Of a stretch of 64,000 nt of DNA, positions 53,290 to 60,678 are shown piece after piece; the stretch's first letter is position 1, and each line of letters starts with the position of its first letter. The stretch is from the NCBI RefSeq assembly GCF_013402795.1, contig NZ_CP058595.1, forward strand, positions 2,954,001 to 3,018,000, given 5' to 3'. Source of the stretch: Costertonia aggregata (GTDB lineage Bacteria; Bacteroidota; Bacteroidia; Flavobacteriales; Flavobacteriaceae). The notes under the pieces are model-generated. The model worked only from the letters and a program-made list of their open reading frames with translations. It did not search any database and was not told the origin of the DNA. A program made the position numbers and the translations under genes.

Positions 53290-55491
53290 ATGGGTTTTAA
53301 TGAAGTTGACTTACATGCATCCCTAAAAAGGTATTTTGGTTTTTCCAAGTTCAAGGGTCTTCAGGAAGATGTCATAAAAAATATACTACAAGGATATAAC
53401 ACTTTTGTAATTATGCCTACAGGTGGTGGTAAATCTTTGTGCTATCAGTTACCCGCTTTAATGCAAGAAGGTACGGCCATAGTAGTTTCGCCCTTGATCG
53501 CATTGATGAAAAACCAGGTTGATGCCATACGAGGCGTGTCTTCCGAATATGGCGTAGCCCATGTCCTAAACTCATCGCTCAACAAAACCGAAGTAAAACA
53601 GGTAAAGGAAGACATATCCAATGGCATCACAAAATTGTTGTACGTAGCTCCGGAATCCCTCACCAAGGAGGAATACGTCAATTTTCTTCAATCAGAAAAA
53701 ATATCGTTTGTAGCTATAGACGAAGCACATTGCATTTCGGAATGGGGCCATGATTTTAGACCGGAGTACCGCAATTTGAAATCTATAATAAATCGATTGG
53801 GAGACAATATACCCATTATTGGCTTGACGGCCACGGCCACTCCAAAAGTAGAGGAGGACATTATAAAAAATCTAGGGATAACTGATGCCAAAACCTTTAA
53901 AGCATCCTTTAACCGGCCCAACCTATATTACGAAGTACGGCCAAAAACCCAGAATGTAGATGCGGACATCATCCGTTTCGTAAAACAAAATGCAGGCAAA
54001 TCGGGCATTGTATATTGTTTGAGCAGAAAACGGGTAGAGGAGCTAGCCCAGGTGTTACAAGTAAACGGGGTCAGTGCAGTGCCCTACCATGCGGGTTTTG
54101 ATGGTAAAACACGTTCCAAATATCAAGATATGTTCCTTATGGAAGATGTTGATGTGGTCGTAGCTACCATTGCTTTTGGTATGGGTATAGACAAGCCTGA
54201 CGTGCGATATGTTATACACCACGATATCCCCAAAAGTATAGAAAGTTATTATCAAGAAACCGGTAGGGCGGGCCGTGATGGGGGCGAAGGCCATTGTTTG
54301 GCCTTTTATTCATACAAAGACGTGGAAAAGCTCGAAAAGTTCATGTCGGGGAAACCTGTCGCCGAACAGGAAATAGGAAATGCCCTTTTACAAGAAATAG
54401 TAGCGTATGCGGAGACATCAATGTCACGCAGGAAATTTATTCTTCATTATTTCGGAGAGGAGTTTGATGAGGTCAACGGAGACGGAGCGAGCATGGATGA
54501 CAATACCCGAAACCCCAAGCCAAAGGAAGAAGCCAAGGAAAACTTGGAGAAACTGTTGAAGGTCGTTCAAGGTACCAACGAAAAATTCAAGTCAAAAGAA
54601 ATCGTGAATGCGCTACGTGGTAAAGTGAATGCGTTGATTGCCTCACATAAAACCGATGAAAAACCTTTTTTTGGTATCGGTTCGGACAAGGATAAAAGTT
54701 ATTGGATGGCCTTGGTACGCCAAGCTTTGGTTGCCGGCTATTTGAAGAAAGAAATTGAACAATACGGGATTTTGCACCTAACGCCCAAAGGAAACCAATT
54801 TTTGGCAAACCCCGTTTCTTTCATGATGACGCACGATCATGTGTACAATAAAGAGAATGACGATGCCATTGTCAGTGCCGCAAAATCTGGAGGTGGCGTA
54901 GCAGATGTAAAACTATTGAAACAATTGAAGGATTTACGAAAAAGAGAGGCCACAAAGTTAGGGATGCCTCCTTTTGTCATCTTTCAGGACCCTTCTTTGG
55001 AAGATATGGCCTTAAAATACCCCATATCCATGGATGAATTAATCAATATTCACGGTGTAGGGGAAGGTAAGGCCAAAAAATATGGCAAACCCTTCATTGG
55101 CCTTATTTCCCAGTATGTAGAGGAGAATGAAATTATACGTCCTGATGATTTGGTGGTCAAAAGCACGGGAGCCAACTCAGGTCTTAAGTTATATATTATT
55201 CAAAATGTGGACAGAAAGTTGCCGTTAAACGATATTGCGGCAGCCAAAGGTCTAGAGATTCCCGAGCTCGTGAAGGAAATGGAACAAATCGTCTTTAGTG
55301 GCACCAAATTGAATATTGGGTATTGGATTGATGAGATTCTGGACGAAGATCAACAAGAAGAAATTCACGAATATTTTTTAGAAGCCGATACCGATGGTAT
55401 CGATGCGGCCTTGGAAGAGTTTGATGGCGAGTATGAAGATGAAGAACTGCGTTTGTACCGCCTAAAGTTTATGAGCGAGGTGGCCAATTGA
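53290..55491 (+). CDS. recQ: ATP-dependent DNA helicase RecQ
   Basis: A 733-residue 3'-5' helicase. Motif 0/I PTGGGKSLCYQLPA, II DEAHCISEWGHDFRPEY, III TATATP, V FGMGIDKPDVR and VI QETGRAGRDG are intact. A winged-helix region and an HRDC domain (about 555-635) follow, then an extra C-terminal ~100 residues ending in an acidic stretch. The RecQ zinc-binding segment (residues about 378-410, RRKFILHYFGEEFDEVNGDG) has none of the four cysteines. Divergent from kdsD. Confidence 0.96.
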   Translation: MGFNEVDLHASLKRYFGFSKFKGLQEDVIKNILQGYNTFVIMPTGGGKSLCYQLPALMQEGTAIVVSPLIALMKNQVDAIRGVSSEYGVAHVLNSSLNKTEVKQVKEDISNGITKLLYVAPESLTKEEYVNFLQSEKISFVAIDEAHCISEWGHDFRPEYRNLKSIINRLGDNIPIIGLTATATPKVEEDIIKNLGITDAKTFKASFNRPNLYYEVRPKTQNVDADIIRFVKQNAGKSGIVYCLSRKRVEELAQVLQVNGVSAVPYHAGFDGKTRSKYQDMFLMEDVDVVVATIAFGMGIDKPDVRYVIHHDIPKSIESYYQETGRAGRDGGEGHCLAFYSYKDVEKLEKFMSGKPVAEQEIGNALLQEIVAYAETSMSRRKFILHYFGEEFDEVNGDGASMDDNTRNPKPKEEAKENLEKLLKVVQGTNEKFKSKEIVNALRGKVNALIASHKTDEKPFFGIGSDKDKSYWMALVRQALVAGYLKKEIEQYGILHLTPKGNQFLANPVSFMMTHDHVYNKENDDAIVSAAKSGGGVADVKLLKQLKDLRKREATKLGMPPFVIFQDPSLEDMALKYPISMDELINIHGVGEGKAKKYGKPFIGLISQYVEENEIIRPDDLVVKSTGANSGLKLYIIQNVDRKLPLNDIAAAKGLEIPELVKEMEQIVFSGTKLNIGYWIDEILDEDQQEEIHEYFLEADTDGIDAALEEFDGEYEDEELRLYRLKFMSEVAN

Positions 55492-55902
55492 TTACGGAGC
55501 AAATACATTAAAGGGAGAAACATTTATATTTCTCATAATGGTAAATATCAAAACAACATAAAGTATAATCCTTGGTGTTTTGGTACGGTCAAAGTAGTTT
55601 TTGTAATTCTTGCCATTTAATTTTTCCAGTAGTTTTAATCCCAGATAATATGAAAGTAGTATCAAGGTGGGTATAAAGAGCATGTTATGTTTAAAAGCAC
55701 CTATGATGTTCAAGTGCAACAAATCATGTAAAGCTCTTTGACTTCCGCATCCTGTACATAAAAAACCAGTAATGGTATAGAAAGGACATTTTGGAAAATT
55801 TGTTACATTACCAGGGTCATAAAAGTAATATAGGGGTATTATTGAAATCAATAATGCCCCTATGATTATGTACAAAAAATATTTTTTTTTAAAAACCGCC
55901 AT
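55492..55902 (-). CDS. DUF2752 membrane protein
   Basis: Starts at the ATG at 55902 (MAVFKKKYFLYII); a longer in-frame start runs further into the preceding gene. The diagnostic motif is FPKCPFYTITGFLCTGCGSQRALHDLLH, given here in part as GFLCTGCGSQRALHDLL. Three membrane segments are visible. Function unknown. It overlaps the CD225 gene by 14 bp, and a second DUF2752 gene sits 0.7 kb away at the other end of the same run. Confidence 0.88.
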   Translation of the reverse strand: MAVFKKKYFLYIIIGALLISIIPLYYFYDPGNVTNFPKCPFYTITGFLCTGCGSQRALHDLLHLNIIGAFKHNMLFIPTLILLSYYLGLKLLEKLNGKNYKNYFDRTKTPRIILYVVLIFTIMRNINVSPFNVFAP

Positions 55903-56164
55903 TTTCCATAGCGCTTGCAAACACGGCAAAACCAAAGATCAGGAAATACAGTATCAGAACTATAACTCCGGTAGATAACCCTATTATACTCCACAATTTG
56001 GCATTCTTGGATGCTTTTTCGGCGGCCTCGTAGTCACCGTTGGCATAGGTTTCGTTTACTTTTGAAGAGTAAACAATGCCCACAATACCAGCGGGTAAAC
56101 AACAACATACCGTACAAATGATAGCCAGTACCAAATAGTTGTTCGGTTTTTGCGGTTGATTCAT
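55889..56164 (-). CDS. CD225/dispanin family membrane protein
   Basis: A 91-residue two-helix protein. LAIICTVCCCLPAGIVGIVY followed by SSKVNETYANGDYEAAEKAS and a second helix matches CD225, the family of the interferon-induced transmembrane proteins. The cluster of Cys at the membrane face is a possible acylation site. Bacterial members have no assigned job. It stands between a terminator and the DUF2752 gene. Confidence 0.9.
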   Translation of the reverse strand: MNQPQKPNNYLVLAIICTVCCCLPAGIVGIVYSSKVNETYANGDYEAAEKASKNAKLWSIIGLSTGVIVLILYFLIFGFAVFASAMENGGF

Positions 56165-56202
56165 ATTGTTCTATTGTAAGAATTAAAATTAAAACTTTAG
56201 TA

Positions 56203-56226
56203 AAGAGCCGCCTAAGGGCGGCTCTT
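56203..56226 (-). terminator. Hairpin terminator between the CCC-motif and CD225 genes
   Basis: AAGAGCCGCC (56203-56212) and GGCGGCTCTT (56217-56226) form a perfect 10-bp stem with a 4-nt loop; on the minus strand it is followed by TTTACTAAAGTTTT. It probably ends or attenuates transcription from the upstream two genes. Confidence 0.75.
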
Positions 56227-56235
56227 ACAGCCTTG

Positions 56236-56574
56236 TTATTCCATAGGGATACCGAGTTGCTCGTAGACCTCTTTTTGTTGTTCCATGTATTCTGCCCAAC
56301 CACCGGCACTTATGATCATAAAGATAGAATATGCCAAGGTTAGTACAGCCAAAACCAATCCTATAATCGCAATGATCTTAGCAGTTTTTACTTGGCTATA
56401 ATTTGAATAGTTTTCTGGATTTTGTTTGTATGTTTTTTCATCTTTATTTGAAAGAAATAATGCTATACCAGAGAATATGATACCTCCGATACCAACACTA
56501 AAACAGCAGCAGAAAAACGATACTATTCCTAAAACTATCGAGATAGTAGCATTGGGTAATTTTTGTTGTTCCAT
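56236..56574 (-). CDS. CCC-motif membrane protein
   Basis: A 112-residue protein with two membrane segments. SIVLGIVSFFCCCFSVGIGG contains three consecutive cysteines at the first segment, and VKTAKIIAIIGLVLAVL forms the second. It resembles the DUF4190-like CCC-motif proteins of flavobacteria, relatives in layout of CD225. The conserved KNPENYSNYSQ-type loop lies between. Function unknown. Confidence 0.85.
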   Translation of the reverse strand: MEQQKLPNATISIVLGIVSFFCCCFSVGIGGIIFSGIALFLSNKDEKTYKQNPENYSNYSQVKTAKIIAIIGLVLAVLTLAYSIFMIISAGGWAEYMEQQKEVYEQLGIPME

Positions 56575-56589
56575 AATTTAAGTGTTTAG

Positions 56590-56889
56590 TTATAAAAATT
56601 TTAAAAGAAAGTTGGTCAATATCAATATTACACTCGATATCATTAGCGTAATGATAATGGTGTTGGAATGTTTTATCTTGATGAAATGGTCAAATCCGAT
56701 AAAGCTGAATAAAAGGATTATCGTGTAAATGGCGGGGTACATTTTAAATGCCCCTATAAAATCACCATCAAATAAAAGGGCCACGGAGCGCTGTAGGCCA
56801 CACCCCGGGCAATCAAACCCCATTAAACGCTTACTTATGCAAGGCAACATGTAATCCTCGGCAATATATGATGTTGCGGCTAATCGCAT
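56590..56889 (-). CDS. DUF2752 membrane protein
   Basis: A 99-residue protein with the motif MGFDCPGCGLQRSVALLFDG, the core of DUF2752, followed by two membrane segments. The true start may be the ATG 13 codons downstream (MLPCISKRLMG). It is first in the minus-strand run and divergent from the following plus-strand genes. Confidence 0.86.
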   Translation of the reverse strand: MRLAATSYIAEDYMLPCISKRLMGFDCPGCGLQRSVALLFDGDFIGAFKMYPAIYTIILLFSFIGFDHFIKIKHSNTIIITLMISSVILILTNFLLKFL

Positions 56890-56938
56890 TTTTGTACAAT
56901 CAAATTCTAAGACCGAAAAATACCATTATTTTTGCTGA

Positions 56939-57139
56939 ATGAAAACAAAACGTACTATTTATTTTATGCTGATAACAATCGGTGGCATGGTCATGGGATT
57001 TGGGGATATGTACATAAAAAAAGAGTACGCCTTGTGTATTGGTATTGTTTTATTGATGTTCGGTATATATAAAAGCAGTCAGGTTTGGGGACTTGGGAAC
57101 ACTACATCGGCCAAAGATTCTGAAGAAGAAAAAAAATGA
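56939..57139 (+). CDS. Small two-helix membrane protein of unknown function
   Basis: A 66-residue protein with two hydrophobic segments (IYFMLITIGGMVMGFGDMY and ALCIGIVLLMFGIY) and a charged tail. Its stop overlaps the start of the Smr gene as ATGA, so the two are coupled. I recognise no domain. Confidence 0.75.
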   Translation: MKTKRTIYFMLITIGGMVMGFGDMYIKKEYALCIGIVLLMFGIYKSSQVWGLGNTTSAKDSEEEKK

Positions 57140-57681
57140 GCACGTTTCAAATAGGGGATACCGTCGAAACCATAGATGATGTGATCAAGGGTACGATCAT
57201 ATCACTAAGTGATGCCAATGTGACCATAGAGATTGATGATGGCTTTACGATGCGTTTTTTATCTTCGGAACTTGTAAAAACCATACAGAAAGATAAAATT
57301 ACGGTATCTAACTATGATGTAGCCAAAATAAAAAAAGAGAAAGAACTTCCCACTAAAAGAAAACAAGTAGCTACAAAGCCCAAAGAGCGCAATGCTCCTA
57401 AAATGGAGGTAGATTTGCATATTCATCATTTGGTACCGTCCACAAAAGATATGACCAATCATGAAATGTTGAATATTCAAATTGATACCGCTAAACGGCA
57501 ATTGGAGTTCGCCATTCGTAAACGTATCCAAAAAATAGTCTTTATTCACGGGGTGGGAGCGGGAGTATTAAAAGAAGAGCTACATTATCTTTTTGGCCGA
57601 TATGACGTAAACTATTACGATGCGGACTATCAAAAATACGGTCTCGGAGCTACCGAGGTTTATGTTTTTCAGAATTCTTAA
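57136..57681 (+). CDS. Smr-domain protein with N-terminal KOW-like region
   Basis: A 181-residue protein. An N-terminal SH3/KOW-like part (GDTVETIDDVIKGTIISL) is followed by a basic linker and a C-terminal Smr domain: MEVDLHIHHL (the LDxH-type motif), FIHGVGAGVLKEELHYLF (the HGxGxGxL loop) and YDADYQKYGLGATEVYV. Smr domains of MutS2 cut or bind branched DNA or RNA. The stop codon overlaps that of the convergent lipoprotein gene. Confidence 0.9.
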   Translation: MSTFQIGDTVETIDDVIKGTIISLSDANVTIEIDDGFTMRFLSSELVKTIQKDKITVSNYDVAKIKKEKELPTKRKQVATKPKERNAPKMEVDLHIHHLVPSTKDMTNHEMLNIQIDTAKRQLEFAIRKRIQKIVFIHGVGAGVLKEELHYLFGRYDVNYYDADYQKYGLGATEVYVFQNS

Positions 57682-58679
57682 GTACTCGTGGTAGTGTATT
57701 CCCCAAAAATGATACTTTCAATTTCACTGAGTACCGTGTCGGTTGAACCTTCTTCGGTCGCTTTTAGCGATAATTTTACATTTAGAAGGGTTATGGTGTG
57801 GGTGTACGTTACCATCCCTTCGGTATTAGGTTCACTGGCAGTTGTTGCGACTGAGATAGTTCCCTCAGTAGAAAAGAATTCGCCTATTATGGCCTGATTT
57901 GAGGTATTATCAGAAGCACAGATAGTCTCAATTGCGGATATTCCATTAACGATCAAGTTTTTGAAAATCCCGGCAGTCGCCAAATCCAAAACCCTAGGTT
58001 CGGAAGTCGCCTCGTTGACAAACAAGCTGGTTGGAAGATCTATGAAGATAAATTCATCATTAATTGTTTTGTACAACCTTACCGTATTCTCCAATGGGTT
58101 TTCCTCACATTTCGTTATGGGGATATCCGCATAGTTTTTAAAGGCAAGAGTGGCACTATTCCCGATTGTAGTAGTAAAGTTCCCATAATCAAGTAAAGAG
58201 TTGTCAGTTAATCTTTCGTTGAGACTGTTGATAAGGGTCAGATCTGTAATATTGATATTGTGGGAATAGGTTTTTGTTGTTGTGTTTATCGATGAAACTT
58301 TGGATATTATCGTAATTGTACCCGCTTCTGCTTCAATTTCATCTAGAACAGTAGGCTCTACCGGAGGAATCTCATCACAAAAATATGCAGTGCTTACATC
58401 TCCCGAAAAAAAGCGGTAAGTGAGTTGTGATTCATTTGAGATACTACTGGTAGGCAATTCCTCGCCAGTAGACGCATTCGAAAATAAATTATTTTCAAGG
58501 TTAAGAATTAGGGCTTCGTCTCCCTGAATCTTGAAAAATAATGTTGTTTCTCCGATGTCAATGGGACTATCACATGATTGAATATTTGATGAACTAAAAT
58601 CAAGCGTCTCAATCTGTAGGTCGCCATCGTCACATGAAAGTACGACTAGGTACAAACACAAAATCCATATTTTTCGCAT
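57678..58679 (-). CDS. Lipoprotein of unknown function with internal duplication
   Basis: A 333-residue protein with lipobox VLSC (Cys16). Two halves resemble each other: AEAGTITIISKVSSINTTTK and TYSHNINITDLTLI in the first match STEGTISVATTASEPNTEG and TYTHTITLLNVKLS in the second, and each half opens with a Cys and a LFxNxxT-type turn. Four Cys remain in the mature chain, possibly forming disulfides. No named family is recognised. Confidence 0.82.
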   Translation of the reverse strand: MRKIWILCLYLVVLSCDDGDLQIETLDFSSSNIQSCDSPIDIGETTLFFKIQGDEALILNLENNLFSNASTGEELPTSSISNESQLTYRFFSGDVSTAYFCDEIPPVEPTVLDEIEAEAGTITIISKVSSINTTTKTYSHNINITDLTLINSLNERLTDNSLLDYGNFTTTIGNSATLAFKNYADIPITKCEENPLENTVRLYKTINDEFIFIDLPTSLFVNEATSEPRVLDLATAGIFKNLIVNGISAIETICASDNTSNQAIIGEFFSTEGTISVATTASEPNTEGMVTYTHTITLLNVKLSLKATEEGSTDTVLSEIESIIFGEYTTTST

Positions 58680-58786
58680 ATCCCAAATTTAAATCAAATA
58701 GCGGGGATATTCCTAGTGCTTATGTATCATTTTGGGAGAAATTAACTTTAATTGATTTAATTTTGAGAAATTTTAATTCTCTAATT

Positions 58787-59935
58787 ATGAGAAAAGTTTA
58801 CTTGGATAATGCGGCGACCACGCAGGTAAGGAAAAACGTTATAGATAAAATGCAAGAGGCGTTGGGCGATTTTTATGGCAATCCGTCCTCGACCCACAGT
58901 TACGGCCGCTCAGCCAAATCGGCCATTGAAAAGGCCAGAAAAACCATCGCCAAATATTTAAATGCCCACCCATCGGAAATTATCTTTACATCCGGAGGTA
59001 CGGAAGCCGATAATATGATATTGCGATGCGCGGTTCGTGATTTAGGCATTAGAACGATCATTACTTCAAAAATAGAGCACCATGCCGTTTTGCACACTGC
59101 CGAAGAACTTGAAATAGAATATGGCATTACATTGCTTTATGTTGATTTGGATACCGATGGAAATCCAAAACACTCGCATTTAGAACAGTTATTGCAACAG
59201 AACGATACCAAAAAATTGGTAAGCCTCATGCATATAAACAACGAAATAGGCAATAAAATAGATGTTGATAGTATTAGTGAACTATGTCTACGTAACAATG
59301 CCCTTTTTCATTCCGATACGGTTCAGTCCATCGGGCATTATCCATGGGACGTACAACGGACGAAAATAGATTTTCTTACAGCTGCCGCCCATAAGTTTCA
59401 TGGCCCCAAAGGCATAGGCTTTGCTTTCATCAGAAGGAATTCCGGATTAAAACCATTGATTTTCGGTGGCTCTCAGGAGCGTGGCTTTCGTGCAGGTACT
59501 GAACCTTTTCATAATATTGTGGGATTGGAAGAGGCCTTTGTTACTTCGTATGATAATCTAGAAGAAGAAAAAGCTTATGTTACTGGTCTCAAACAGTACT
59601 TTGTCGAAGAGCTAAAACGAAAATTACCTGGGGTACATTTTAATGGAAATTCCGGCAGTATTGAAAAAAGTACATATACGCTTGTGAATGTATGTTTGCC
59701 GTTTGACCCACAAAAAGCATTGATGTTATTGTTTCATTTGGATATTAAGGGGATTGCGTGCTCAAAGGGCAGTGCTTGTCAATCGGGCAGTGACAAGGGT
59801 TCCCATGTCTTGGCAGAAATTCTACCAAAAGAACGTTTGGGCAAACCTTCCCTGCGTTTTTCATTTTCTATCTATAATACCAAGGAAGAGTTGGATTATG
59901 TGATTGATGAACTTGTGGCCTTTGCCAATAGCTAG
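58787..59935 (+). CDS. Cysteine desulfurase family protein (IscS/NifS-like)
   Basis: A PLP enzyme that frees sulfur from cysteine for Fe-S clusters or thio-modification. The ATG at 58787 begins RKVYLDNAATTQVRK; the long in-frame extension to 58634 overlaps the divergent lipoprotein gene and is rejected. PLP features are TSGGTEADNM, HSDTVQSIGHYPWD and AAHKFHGPKGIGF (the Schiff-base Lys). The sulfur-carrying loop CSKGSACQSGSDKGSHV is present. No iscU or suf gene is adjacent. Confidence 0.94.
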   Translation: MRKVYLDNAATTQVRKNVIDKMQEALGDFYGNPSSTHSYGRSAKSAIEKARKTIAKYLNAHPSEIIFTSGGTEADNMILRCAVRDLGIRTIITSKIEHHAVLHTAEELEIEYGITLLYVDLDTDGNPKHSHLEQLLQQNDTKKLVSLMHINNEIGNKIDVDSISELCLRNNALFHSDTVQSIGHYPWDVQRTKIDFLTAAAHKFHGPKGIGFAFIRRNSGLKPLIFGGSQERGFRAGTEPFHNIVGLEEAFVTSYDNLEEEKAYVTGLKQYFVEELKRKLPGVHFNGNSGSIEKSTYTLVNVCLPFDPQKALMLLFHLDIKGIACSKGSACQSGSDKGSHVLAEILPKERLGKPSLRFSFSIYNTKEELDYVIDELVAFANS

Positions 59936-60594
59936 TTTTTCTTTTTTCCTTTTTTACGTTGCCTTTCCTTGTCATAAGGAAATTTTTTCGTGGCCATTTT
60001 CATCATTTTGTCTATGAGATCGTTAGTGTTTTTGCCCGATTTTTTATTGATTTTCTTCTCGTATTTCCAAAGCAACTTGCCGGTTTCACCGTCACTTATT
60101 TTGATGCCTATTCTGCCATAATCGGAATCACCGCTAAAATAATCCAACAAACTGAATTCTGTCGGCACTCCTTTGGAGAGTAAAATGTTCAAATCAAGAT
60201 TGCCACTTATAACGCCATCAACATTTAAGATTCTCGCAAGCTCTTTACTGGTATATATATCTATATTCCCGTACGTAATATTGTTTTTGGCAAGAATGGC
60301 ATTCGTGTTTTTGGTGTTTTGAAATTCTACTGAAAATTTCTTTCGTTTTTTCCCCCTTCCAAAATAGGTCTCCAAAGCGTCTTGTACGGCATAACCTTCC
60401 CTTTCTTCCAAGGCGTTCAATTCTTTTTTTGGGATTTTTTCCTCTAATTCCAAATTTGTGAGAAAGGGTACTATCGCCAATACCTTGTGGTCAGCACTGA
60501 GCTTATCAAACCTTCCGTTTTCATATATGTTTTTTTGGGCTTTCAGCCATATAAAACTCAGAAAACAAATAGATAATACTATAATTTTTTTCAC
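59932..60594 (-). CDS. Secreted protein of unknown function
   Basis: A 220-residue protein with a signal peptide (MKKIIVLSICFLSFIWLKAQ) and a mixed alpha/beta mature domain: HKVLAIVPFLTNLE, LARILNVDGVISGNLDLN and GETGKLLWKYEKK. This order (conserved strand, resistance to degradation signals, exported pilus-type assembly region) resembles CsgG/GNA1162-type proteins only weakly. The C-terminus is very basic (KERQRKKGKKKN). It overlaps the desulfurase stop by 4 bp. Confidence 0.75.
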   Translation of the reverse strand: MKKIIVLSICFLSFIWLKAQKNIYENGRFDKLSADHKVLAIVPFLTNLELEEKIPKKELNALEEREGYAVQDALETYFGRGKKRKKFSVEFQNTKNTNAILAKNNITYGNIDIYTSKELARILNVDGVISGNLDLNILLSKGVPTEFSLLDYFSGDSDYGRIGIKISDGETGKLLWKYEKKINKKSGKNTNDLIDKMMKMATKKFPYDKERQRKKGKKKN

Positions 60595-60678
60595 TTGTGT
60601 AATTTTCGCCAGTTGTCTAGCATTAAATCAATTATATAAATCAGAACATGCTCAAATGCATAGGACCAACAAAGTGTT

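Noticed and set aside
58634-58786. Longer start of the cysteine desulfurase
   Set aside because: The extension overlaps the divergent lipoprotein gene, and the family begins at YLDNAATT just after the ATG at 58787.
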